This document shows, piece by piece, positions 52,254-60,078 of a stretch of 64,000 nt of DNA. The notes under the pieces were generated by a model. That model was not told the origin of the DNA, did no database searches, and was given only the letters and a program-made list of their open reading frames with translations. A program made the translations under genes and the position numbers. This stretch comes from Streptomyces luomodiensis (lineage in GTDB: Bacteria > Actinomycetota > Actinomycetes > Streptomycetales > Streptomycetaceae), in contig NZ_CP117522.1 of NCBI RefSeq assembly GCF_031679605.1, forward strand, positions 7,564,001 through 7,628,000, read 5' to 3'. How positions within the stretch are numbered: position 1 is the first letter of the stretch; every line of letters begins with the position of its first letter.

Positions 52254-53936
52254 TCACTTGTACATCGTCTGGTTCATCGTTCCGGGGGCGTACGCGTCCG
52301 GGTCCACCCAGACGTTGATCAGCGACGGCTTGCCGGACTCCCGGGCGCGGCGCAGCGCCGGGCCGATGTCCGCCGGGTCCCGGACCTCCTCGCCGTAGCC
52401 GCCGAGCATCCGCGCGAACTGGTCGTAGGGCACATCGCCGAGGGTGTTGCCGACCCGCTCGCGCTCCTCGCCGTACTTGGCCTTCTGGCCGTAACGGATC
52501 TGGTTCATCGAGGAGTTGTTGCCGACGATGCCGACGAACGGGAGGTCGAAGCGGACCAGCGTCTCGAAGTCCCAGCCGGTCAGGGAGAACGCGCCGTCGC
52601 CGAAGAGCGCCACCACCTCCTTGTCGGGGCGGGCCTGCTTGGCGGCCATCACGAACGGCACCCCGACGCCGAGCGTGCCCAGCGGTCCCGGGTCCATCCA
52701 GTGGCCGGGCGACTTGGGCTGGACCACCTGACCGGAGAAGGTGACGATGTCGCCGCCGTCGCCGATGTAGATCGAGTCCTCGGTGAGGAAGTCGTTGATC
52801 TCGCTGACCAGGCGGTAGGGGTGGATGGGGGAGGCGTCGGAGCGGAGGTTGGGCAACCGCTTTTCGAGCGCCTTCTGCTCGGCGGCCCGCAACTCGTCCA
52901 GCCACTCCTTGCGCTTGCCCGCGCCGCCGTTGATGCGCCCCGAGGCGGCCTGGGTGACGGCGGAGAGCACCAGCCCCGCGTCGCCCACGATGCCGAGGTC
53001 GATGTCGCGGTTCTTGCCGACCGTGCGGTAGTCGAGGTCGATCTGGACCACGGTGGCGTCCGGGGAGAGCCGCTTGCCGTAGCCCATGCGGAAGTCGAAG
53101 GGCGTGCCGACGATGATGATGAGGTCGGCGCCCGCGAACGCGTAGCGGCGGGAGAGCTGGAAGTGGTGCGGATCGCCGGGCGGCAGCGTGCCGCGCCCCG
53201 CGCCGTTCATGTACGCGGGCACATTGAGGGTGCGCACCAGCTCGATGGCCGCGTCGGTGGCGCGGGTGGTCCACACCTGACTGCCCAGCAGGATCGCCGG
53301 CTTCTCGGCCCGGACCAGCAGGTCCGCGAGCTTCTGGACGGCCTCGGGGTCGCCGGCGCTACGGGTGGAGGCGCGGTAGTGCCCGGCCTGGGGGACGCGG
53401 GCCGTCTCCACCGGCACCTTGGCGTCCAGCACATCGCGCGGGATCTCCAGGAAGGAGGGGCCGGGGGCGCCGTGGAAGCACTCGCGGAAGGCCATGGAGA
53501 CCATGTCGGCGGCGCGCGCGGTGTCCGGGACGGTGGCGGCGAACTTGGTGATCGGCGCCATCATGTCGACGTGCGGAAGGTCCTGGAGCGACCCCATCTT
53601 GTGCTGGCTGTGGGCGCCCTGGCCGCCGATGAGGAGCATGGGTGACTCGGCGCGGAAGGCGTTGGCGACGCCGGTGACCGCGTCGGTGGTGCCGGGGCCG
53701 GCGGTGACGACGGCGCAGCCGGGCTTGCCGGTGATCCGGGCGTAGCCGTCGGCGGCGTGGGCGGCGACCTGTTCGTGGCGTACGTCGATGACATCGATGC
53801 CCTCGTCGACGCAGCCGTCGTAGATGTCGATGATGTGGCCGCCGCAGAGGGTGTAGATGACCTCCACGCCCTCCGCCTTGAGTGCTTTGGCGACCAAGTG
53901 CCCGCCGGAGATGAGGTTCTGGCTGTCGTCGGGCAT
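52254..53936 (-). CDS. oxc: oxalyl-CoA decarboxylase (thiamine diphosphate enzyme)
   Basis: Decarboxylates oxalyl-CoA to formyl-CoA and CO2; 560 residues as usual. ThDP features: catalytic Glu in DVRHEQVAAHAADGYARITG (about residue 55), and the binding motif GDGAFSLTGWDFETLV followed 28 residues later by GNN. YMNGAGRGTLPPGDPHHF and NQIRYGQKAKYGEERERVGN lie in the positions of the substrate and ADP-binding region. Acetolactate synthase-like enzymes are the alternative, but linkage to frc and an OFA transporter decides for Oxc. ATG start with AAGGGACG; first gene of the operon frc-ligase-OFA. Confidence 0.88.
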   Translation of the reverse strand: MPDDSQNLISGGHLVAKALKAEGVEVIYTLCGGHIIDIYDGCVDEGIDVIDVRHEQVAAHAADGYARITGKPGCAVVTAGPGTTDAVTGVANAFRAESPMLLIGGQGAHSQHKMGSLQDLPHVDMMAPITKFAATVPDTARAADMVSMAFRECFHGAPGPSFLEIPRDVLDAKVPVETARVPQAGHYRASTRSAGDPEAVQKLADLLVRAEKPAILLGSQVWTTRATDAAIELVRTLNVPAYMNGAGRGTLPPGDPHHFQLSRRYAFAGADLIIIVGTPFDFRMGYGKRLSPDATVVQIDLDYRTVGKNRDIDLGIVGDAGLVLSAVTQAASGRINGGAGKRKEWLDELRAAEQKALEKRLPNLRSDASPIHPYRLVSEINDFLTEDSIYIGDGGDIVTFSGQVVQPKSPGHWMDPGPLGTLGVGVPFVMAAKQARPDKEVVALFGDGAFSLTGWDFETLVRFDLPFVGIVGNNSSMNQIRYGQKAKYGEERERVGNTLGDVPYDQFARMLGGYGEEVRDPADIGPALRRARESGKPSLINVWVDPDAYAPGTMNQTMYK

Positions 53937-53998
53937 GGCGAATCGCGTCCCTTCGTAGGGGTCGGTGCTGCTCCGCAGGTGGATCGATGGATCGTGGA

Positions 53999-54028
53999 TT
54001 GCATACAGTCGACGTTATCCTGTATGAA
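53999..54028. promoter_or_regulatory. overlapping divergent promoters and CATACAG-N11-CTGTATG operator between oxc and sucC
   Basis: Plus strand: -35 TTGCAT (53999-54004), 18-base spacer, -10 TATGAA (54023-54028), for sucC. Minus strand: -10 TATGCA (54005-54000) for oxc, with a poorer -35. The perfect inverted repeat CATACAG/CTGTATG (54002-54008 and 54020-54026) lies across both. TTGCATACAGT matches the fdh operator TTGAATACAGT in ten of eleven bases. A direct repeat GTTATCC (54014 and 54033) is also present. Confidence 0.6.
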
Positions 54029-54132
54029 CTTTGTTATCCCACCATCGGCCGAGCGATGTCCAGGGGGCGTGCGCCACTCGTTCGATCCAGCGCCGGATCA
54101 AGCGCTGTTGACCGGTCATCAGGGAGCGGGCT

Positions 54133-55287
54133 ATGGACCTGTACGAACATCAGGCACGGGAACTCCTCGACCACGGCGGGGTGTTGGTGCCCCGGGCGGA
54201 GGTCGTGGACTCGCCCGAAGCCGCCCGCGCGGCCGCCGAACGCCTCGGCGGACGCGTCGTCATCAAGGCCCAGGTGAAGACCGGCGGCCGGGGCAAGGCG
54301 GGCGGGGTGAAACGCGCCGAGGACCCGGCCGCGGCCGAGCTGACCGCGCGCCGGATCCTCGGCATGGACATCAAGGGCCACACCGTCCACCGGGTGATGG
54401 TGGCCGAACCGGTCGAGGTGGAGCGCGAGCTGTACCTCGGCTTCACCCTCGACCGGGCCGCGGGCCGGTTCCTGGCCATCGCCTCCGCCGAGGGCGGGAT
54501 GGAGATCGAGGAGGTCGCCGCGCACCGCCCCGAGGCGGTGGCGCGGATCGCGATCGACCCGGCCGAGGGGGTGACCGGGGCGAAGGCCGCCGAGATCGCC
54601 GCCGCCGGCCACCTGCCGCCGGAGACGGCCGGGACCATCCGCCGGCTGTGGACCGTCCTGACCACCCACGACGCTCTGCTGGTCGAGGTCAACCCGCTGG
54701 TGGTGACCCGCGACGGCGCGATCGTGGCCCTGGACGGAAAGGTCACCCTGGACGACAACGCCCGCTTCCGGCAACCGTCATGGGACGGCTCCGCCGACCG
54801 CACCGAGGCCCGCGCCGACGACCGCGACCGCACCCGGGAGTCGCTGGAGGCCCGCGCCGCGGCCGCCGGACTCGGCTACGTCAAACTCGACGGCCAGGTG
54901 GGCGTCATCGGCAACGGCGCGGGCCTGGTCATGTCCACCCTGGACGTCGTGGCCGGCTGCGGCGCCCGCCCCGCCGACTTCCTCGACATCGGCGGCGGCG
55001 CCTCCGCCCGGGTGATGGCCGACGGACTGTCCCTCGTCCTCGACGACCCGGATGTGCGCTCGGTCCTGGTCAACGTCTTCGGCGGCATCACCGCCTGTGA
55101 CGCGGTGGCCGACGGCATCGTACGCGCCCTGGACACCGTCACCCTCACCAAACCGCTGGTCGTCCGGCTCGACGGCAACAACGCCGCACGTGGCCGGGCC
55201 ATCCTCGGCCAATTGGCTCATCCACTCGTCCACCAGGCCGACACCATGGACGGCGCCGCCGCGCGGGCCGCCGAACTCGCCGCGTAG
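54133..55287 (+). CDS. sucC: succinate-CoA ligase beta subunit paralogue
   Basis: ATP-grasp subunit of an NDP-forming acyl-CoA synthetase, 384 residues. MDLYEHQARELLDHGGVLVP at the start, KAQVKTGGRGKAGGVK (nucleotide site), VEVNPLVVTRDGAIVALDGK (metal site) and VFGGITACDAVADGIV (contact with the alpha subunit). The nucleotide-site and C-terminal sequences are more diverged and the chain has more Ala/Asp than a housekeeping SucC, so it may act on another dicarboxylate. It is followed 12 bases later by sucD and faces oxc; co-control with oxalate genes suggests it supplies succinyl-CoA (or makes oxalyl-CoA) for CoA transfer. Confidence 0.88.
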   Translation: MDLYEHQARELLDHGGVLVPRAEVVDSPEAARAAAERLGGRVVIKAQVKTGGRGKAGGVKRAEDPAAAELTARRILGMDIKGHTVHRVMVAEPVEVERELYLGFTLDRAAGRFLAIASAEGGMEIEEVAAHRPEAVARIAIDPAEGVTGAKAAEIAAAGHLPPETAGTIRRLWTVLTTHDALLVEVNPLVVTRDGAIVALDGKVTLDDNARFRQPSWDGSADRTEARADDRDRTRESLEARAAAAGLGYVKLDGQVGVIGNGAGLVMSTLDVVAGCGARPADFLDIGGGASARVMADGLSLVLDDPDVRSVLVNVFGGITACDAVADGIVRALDTVTLTKPLVVRLDGNNAARGRAILGQLAHPLVHQADTMDGAAARAAELAA

Positions 55288-55299
55288 GGGGCTCACCTC

Positions 55300-56196
55300 A
55301 TGGCCATCTTCCTCACCAAGGACAGCAAGGTCATCGTCCAGGGCATGACCGGCGCGGAGGGCATGAAGCACACCCGCCGGATGCTCGCCGCCGGCACCGA
55401 TGTCGTCGGCGGCGTCAACCCGCGCAAGGCCGGCACCCGGGTCGACATCGACGGCCGTACGGTGCCCGTCTTCGGCTCCGTACGCGAGGCCATGGACGCC
55501 ACCGGCGCCGACGTGAGCGTCCTGTTCGTCCCGCCGCCCCACGCCAAGGCCGCCGTCACCGAGGCCGCCGACGCCGGCATCCCGCTCGCCGTCGTCATCA
55601 CCGAGGGCATCCCGGTCCACGACACGGTCGCCTTCCAGGCGTACGCACGGGCCCGCGCCACCAGGATCATCGGCCCCAACTGCCCCGGGCTGATCTCCCC
55701 GGGCCAGTCCAACGCCGGCATCATCCCCGCCGACATCACCAAACCGGGCCGGATCGGCCTGGTCTCCAAGTCCGGCACCCTCACCTACCAGCTGATGTAC
55801 GAGCTGCGCGACCTCGGCTTCTCCACCTGCGTGGGCATCGGCGGCGACCCGGTCATCGGCACCACCCACATCGACGCGCTGACCGCCTTCGAGGCCGACC
55901 CCGACACCGACCTCATCGTGATGATCGGCGAGATCGGCGGCGAGGCGGAGGAGCGCGCCGCGGACTTCATCAGGGCCCACGTCACCAAGCCGGTCGTCGG
56001 CTATGTGGCGGGCTTCACCGCCCCCGAGGGCCGCACCATGGGCCACGCGGGCGCGATCGTCTCCGGTTCCTCGGGCACCGCCGCGGCCAAGAAGGCGGCG
56101 CTGGAGGCGGCGGGTGTGCGGGTAGGAGCGACCCCCACGGAAACCGCCCGGCTGGTGTTGGCCCTTCTGGCCGAACCATCCGGCAACCCAGCGTGA
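55300..56196 (+). CDS. sucD: succinate-CoA ligase alpha subunit paralogue
   Basis: CoA-binding subunit, 298 residues. [19 protein letters not shown] (CoA site), [55 protein letters not shown], and the phosphohistidine segment [14 protein letters not shown] (about residue 248). All catalytic residues are present. Together with the preceding gene it forms the heterodimer/heterotetramer. Followed by a strong hairpin at 56275-56316. Confidence 0.92.
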   Translation: MAIFLTKDSKVIVQGMTGAEGMKHTRRMLAAGTDVVGGVNPRKAGTRVDIDGRTVPVFGSVREAMDATGADVSVLFVPPPHAKAAVTEAADAGIPLAVVITEGIPVHDTVAFQAYARARATRIIGPNCPGLISPGQSNAGIIPADITKPGRIGLVSKSGTLTYQLMYELRDLGFSTCVGIGGDPVIGTTHIDALTAFEADPDTDLIVMIGEIGGEAEERAADFIRAHVTKPVVGYVAGFTAPEGRTMGHAGAIVSGSSGTAAAKKAALEAAGVRVGATPTETARLVLALLAEPSGNPA

Positions 56197-56274
56197 TGTG
56201 AGCCGTACCCGCTCCGCGATCCGGCCACTGCCACGCCCCGTGCCGCTACCTTCCTCTCCGTACGGCCACGGACT

Positions 56275-56316
56275 GTGGGCTGTGCCCATGGACATGCGTC
56301 CATGGGCACAGCCCAC
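56275..56316. terminator. 19-bp perfect stem hairpin between sucD and the aldehyde dehydrogenase gene
   Basis: The arms 56275-56293 and 56298-56316 are exact complements with loop ATGC. The flanks also carry CCGTACGG on both sides (56258-56265 region and 56327-56334 region), extending the symmetry to about 75 bases. It lies 80 bases after sucD, 65 bases before the next start: a terminator or attenuator. Confidence 0.7.
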
Positions 56317-56380
56317 GGACACACACCCGTACGGACCGCCACACCCCGCCCCGCCCGTGCAACGAGAGCGGAGACCACCG

Positions 56381-57925
56381 ATGGCACCCACCCTCACCCT
56401 CAAACCCGGAACCGCCTGGGACGACGCCTGGCAGCGCTGTCTGGCCCTCGCCCCCGAGGCGTTCCAGGACGACCGAGTCCTCAACCTCTGGGACGGCACC
56501 TGGCACCGCGACGGCCGGGCCCTCCCCGCCACCACCCCCGTCGACGGCACCCCGATCGCGGGCCCGCCCCGGCTCGACGCCACCACCGCCCACCAGGCCG
56601 TACGCGCCTCCCTCGACCAGCACCGCCGCTGGCGCCACATCGCCCTCCCGGAGCGCCGGGCGCGGGTGGCCGCCACCCTCGACGCCCTCGCCGAACACCG
56701 TGAGCTGCTCGCCCTCCTCCTGGTGTGGGAGATCGGCAAACCCTGGCGGCTGGCCCAGGCCGATGTGGACCGGGCCATCGACGGCGTCCGCTGGTACGTG
56801 GGGGAGATCGACCGCATGACCGAGGGCCGCGCCCCGCTGCCCGGCCCGGTCTCCAACATCGCCAGCTGGAACTACCCGATGAGCGTCCTCGCCCACGCCA
56901 TGCTCGTCCAGGCACTGGCCGGCAACGCCGTCATCGCCAAGACCCCGACCGACGGCGGACTGGCCTGCCTCACCCTCGCCTGCGCGCTCGCCGCCCGCGA
57001 GGGCATCCCGGTCACCCTCCTCAGCGGCAGCGGCGGTGAGCTCTCCGAGGCCCTGGTCCGCTCACCCGAGATCGGCTGCGTCTCCTTCGTCGGCGGCCGC
57101 GACACCGGCGCCCGGGTCGCCACCGCCGTCGCCGACCTCGGCAAACGCCACATCCTGGAACAGGAGGGGCTCAACGCCTGGGGCGTCTGGAACTACACCG
57201 ACTGGGACGCCCTCGCCCCGCTGATCCGCAAGACCTTCGACTACGGCAAGCAGCGCTGCACCGCCTATCCGCGCTTCGTCGTCCAGCGCTCGTCCTTCGA
57301 CGCCTTCCTGTCCGTCTACCTCCCGGCGGTGCGCGCCATCCGCGTGGGCCACCCGCTGGCGGTGGAGAACCCCTCCGACCACCTCCCCGACCTGGACTTC
57401 GGCCCCCTGATCAACGCGGCCAAGGCCAAGGAGCTGAGCGATCAGGTGGCCGAGGCCATCGACCGCGGCGCCGTCCCCCTCCACCGCGGCGACCTCGCCG
57501 ACGGCCACTTCCTCCCCGGCCAGGACCTCTCCGCCTACGCCGCCCCCGTCACCCTCCTCAACCCGCCCTCGACCTCCCCGCTGCACCACGCCGAGCCCTT
57601 CGGCCCGGTCGACACCCTCGTCCTGGTCGACACCGAGGCCGAGCTGCTCGCCGCCATGAACGCCAGCAACGGCGCCCTCGTCGCCACCCTCTCCTGCGAC
57701 GACCCGGCCACCTTCGACCGCCTGGCCCCCCAGATCCGCGCCTTCAAAACCGGCCACGGCACCCCCCGCTCCCGCGGCGACCGCGCCGAACTCTTCGGCG
57801 GCTTCGGCGCCTCCTGGCGCGGCGCCTTCGTCGGCGGCGACCTGCTGGTCCGCGCCGTCACCGAGGGCCCCGAGCCCGAGCGCCTCCCCGGCAACTTCCC
57901 CGACTACCAGCTGCTGCCCGACTGA
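56381..57925 (+). CDS. divergent aldehyde dehydrogenase superfamily protein
   Basis: A 514-residue NAD(P)-dependent aldehyde dehydrogenase fold. Present: the Rossmann/anchor segment NIASWNYPMSVLAHAMLVQA with the catalytic Asn, SFVGGRDTGARVA, the catalytic cysteine in YGKQRCTAYPRFVV (about residue 293), and the C-terminal HHAEPFGPVDTLVLVD. Missing: the general-base block normally written ELGGK, here ILEQEGLNAWG. The last 60 residues include an unusual GTPRSRGDRAELFGGFGASWRG. So catalytic ability is likely but substrate and mechanism may differ. ATG 185 bases after sucD. Possible role in an oxalate-linked aldehyde (glyoxylate, glycolaldehyde) step is speculative. Confidence 0.8.
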   Translation: MAPTLTLKPGTAWDDAWQRCLALAPEAFQDDRVLNLWDGTWHRDGRALPATTPVDGTPIAGPPRLDATTAHQAVRASLDQHRRWRHIALPERRARVAATLDALAEHRELLALLLVWEIGKPWRLAQADVDRAIDGVRWYVGEIDRMTEGRAPLPGPVSNIASWNYPMSVLAHAMLVQALAGNAVIAKTPTDGGLACLTLACALAAREGIPVTLLSGSGGELSEALVRSPEIGCVSFVGGRDTGARVATAVADLGKRHILEQEGLNAWGVWNYTDWDALAPLIRKTFDYGKQRCTAYPRFVVQRSSFDAFLSVYLPAVRAIRVGHPLAVENPSDHLPDLDFGPLINAAKAKELSDQVAEAIDRGAVPLHRGDLADGHFLPGQDLSAYAAPVTLLNPPSTSPLHHAEPFGPVDTLVLVDTEAELLAAMNASNGALVATLSCDDPATFDRLAPQIRAFKTGHGTPRSRGDRAELFGGFGASWRGAFVGGDLLVRAVTEGPEPERLPGNFPDYQLLPD

Positions 57926-58059
57926 TCACCCACCGTGCCCACCCCCGCGTCTCCCCAGGTGAGCGCGGGGCTGGGCGGACGGCATACGCAGGTGAAACGC
58001 ACTCCGAAACCTTGGTATCGTTGTGCCTGTCACCGCGGCCCACCGCGGGGACACACCTG

Positions 58060-58144
58060 GTCCGGGTGGCGGAATGGCAGACGCGCTAGCTTGAGGTGCT
58101 AGTGCCCTTTATCGGGCGTGGGGGTTCAAGTCCCCCCTCGGACA
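58060..58144 (+). tRNA. tRNA-Leu (anticodon GAG)
   Basis: 85 nt cloverleaf with a 7-bp acceptor (GTCCGGG pairing with CTCGGAC, one G-T), D arm with GGAATGGCAGACGC, anticodon stem CTAGC/GCTAG around loop TTGAGGT with GAG at 58093-58095, a long class II variable arm (TGCCC...GGGCG) and T arm GGGGGTTCAAGTCCCCC. Discriminator A; CCA is not encoded. Confidence 0.97.
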
Positions 58145-59580
58145 CGTACCATTTCCCCACGGTTGTTCGTCGACCGTGGGGATTTGTCGTTCTTCGGGTC
58201 GAGCGTGACCTCGGCGTGCACGGTCGCTTGCGCTGGAGCGTAGGTGAGCCGGAGCCCCAGCAGGCGGTAGATCTCGGCCTTGTCTTCGGCCTCGGCTTGC
58301 TGAATGACGGTCGTCAGATCGCTGATGGACCGGACGAGCCGGGCGATCTCATCGCGGGACATTCTCGTGCCCGGCCCCTTCGATGCCGTACGGAGTTCGG
58401 CTTCGGCCCTGGCCCGACGGGTTTGTGTCTCGGCGATCCACTGTGTGACGAGGGTGGGGTCGGCGCCGGCTTCGAGGGCGGCTCGGTGGGTGGCCAGCTT
58501 GGCATCGCAGTCGGCGATGGCCTCACGGGCGGCCGCGACAGCGGCGGACTCTGGTTCGGGTGCCGCTGCGGTCGTCGCCATGAGGTCGATCGTGTCGTCG
58601 AGCCGGTGCGGCAGGAACACGGTCGCCAGCCAGCTGTCGAGTGGCACGGTGATCCAGCTCTCGCGCAGGTAGATGTTGCGCGGGTGGTGGACGCGGTTGG
58701 CCAGGGCGTATTCCTCGGGGAAGCGGCAGCGGTAGTAGGCGTCGCCGTGGGACCACTGTCCTTGCATCCGACGTGTGCAGATCCCGCAGGTAATGCGTCC
58801 GCGGTACAGGTAGGAGTTGCGGTGCGGTGCTTCTGGTGAGTGGTGCCGGGGCGCGAACGGACCGCGAAAAGGTCCTGGACGCGGGCGAAGACGTCATCGT
58901 CGACCAGCGGAGTGTGGACGATCTTCTTCGAGACGATCCACTTGTCCTGGCTGTTCGAGCGCATGGCGGTGGTGTAGCCGAGGGTGACGTCGTGGATATC
59001 GAGCAGTGCTTCGTGTTTGTGCTGCCGGTTCCAGACCTGACGGCCGGTGTAGCGGGGATTGCCGAGGATCGCGCGGACGGCGCTTTTGGCCCATGCACGA
59101 GTGTCGCGATGGGGGTTGCGGGCCCGGTCGTGGGCGGAGGGGCTGGGGATGCCGTCGCGGGTCAGGCCCTCGGCGATGGTGAAGATGCCGTGGCCGCTGA
59201 GGAACTCGGTGAAGATTCTGGCCACGACCGGGGCGGTGTCCGGGTCCGGTTCGAGGCCGTGCAGACGTTTGCCGTCGGCTGCCTTGCCGGGATTGGGGTG
59301 ATGGCCGAGGTCGCTGAGCCGGTATCCGTACGGGGGCCTGCCGCCGAGGTAGCGGCCCTCCATCAGGGCCTGGGAGGCCATTGCGGAGTGCACGCGGACT
59401 TTGATGCGGTTGCGCTCGCCCTTCGACATGCCGCCGAAGACCGACATGATCAGGTCGTGGGCCTCGTTGTCCGGATCGATGGGACCGCCGACTTCCGGTA
59501 CCCACAGCGGCACGCCGTAGTGGACGAAGAGTGGGAAGGTGTTGCCGAACTGGCTGCCGTAGAAGGCTCGCTGGGGCTCA
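58126..59580 (-). pseudogene. broken large serine recombinase, 5'-truncated and frameshifted
   Basis: Two frames together give one recombinase. Frame 1 (down to about 58825): GEPQRAFYGSQFGNTFPL, VGGPIDPDNEAHDLIMSVFG, GMSKGERNRIKVRV, RYLGGRPPYGYRL, then the Recombinase domain (AILGNPRYTGRQVWNRQHK). Frame 2 (from about 58820 to 58126): NSYLYRGRITCGICTRRMQG (zinc ribbon), YYRCRFPEEYALANRVHHPR and the coiled-coil tail. A single lost base around 58820-58835 joins them. The N-terminal 60-80 residues with the catalytic Ser are absent upstream of 59580. It ends at the 3' end of tRNA-Leu, the usual landing place of an integrated element, so this is a dead integrase. Confidence 0.88.
58155..58181. terminator. 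9-bp perfect stem hairpin just after tRNA-Leu
   Basis: CCCCACGGT and ACCGTGGGG around a 9-base loop, starting 11 bases after the tRNA. It likely ends the tRNA transcript and lies within the end of the recombinase remnant on the other strand. Confidence 0.75.
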
Positions 59581-59786
59581 CCGATGCGTCGGCGAAGCGG
59601 GTGCGCGTGTCATCGGGACAAGGCGCACCGCTTCAGTTGATTCTGCCCGCCGCCGTAAATCGGATGTGATGCACACCACAGGGATTGCATGAGGAACCCG
59701 CGTAATGACTCCGGCGCCGCGCTCTCTCCATACCAGGTACCGCCGAAACCCACGTGCGGACCGCACTGCCGGGAGGGCTCTTACTC

Positions 59787-59939
59787 ATGGACGGTCAGAT
59801 GAACCAGCGGACGGTTCTGTTGCTGCTGGCGGGCGGCGGCTCTGTGTACGTCGCATTCGAACATCCTTCCTTCGGCGCTGCCCTCTTGGTCGGCGTCGGC
59901 GTGGTGACGCTGCTGCACCTTCTGCTGAAGGACCACTGA
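59787..59939 (+). CDS. small membrane protein of unknown function
   Basis: A 50-residue protein with two hydrophobic segments (TVLLLLAGGGSVYVAF and GAALLVGVGVVTLLHLLL) joined by a short EHPS loop, ending LLKDH. ATG after GGGAGGG. It lies between two dead mobile genes. Size and topology resemble small cargo or holin-like membrane proteins of actinobacterial elements, but I do not recognise a family. Confidence 0.6.
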   Translation: MDGQMNQRTVLLLLAGGGSVYVAFEHPSFGAALLVGVGVVTLLHLLLKDH

Positions 59940-60078
59940 CCCGTGCTGCCGGTTCGGCTGGCCCTCTGCATGGGGTATCGCCGAGATACGCGTCAAAGGG
60001 GCAATGAGTTGATCTTGGAGCCCTGAGCGCCTCGGCCCGTCACCCGTTCGGCTCAGTGTCGTTGGCTCCGCCCATCAC
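59940..60078. other. junction region before the transposase remnant
   Basis: No gene seen. The transposase reading frame fades out upstream of about 60079, so a deletion or recombination border lies here. I found no matching terminal inverted repeat. Confidence 0.4.

Noticed and set aside
52254..53936. Acetolactate synthase large subunit
   Set aside because: Same fold, but the gene is coupled to formyl-CoA transferase and an OFA transporter, and there is no small regulatory subunit or ilvC beside it.
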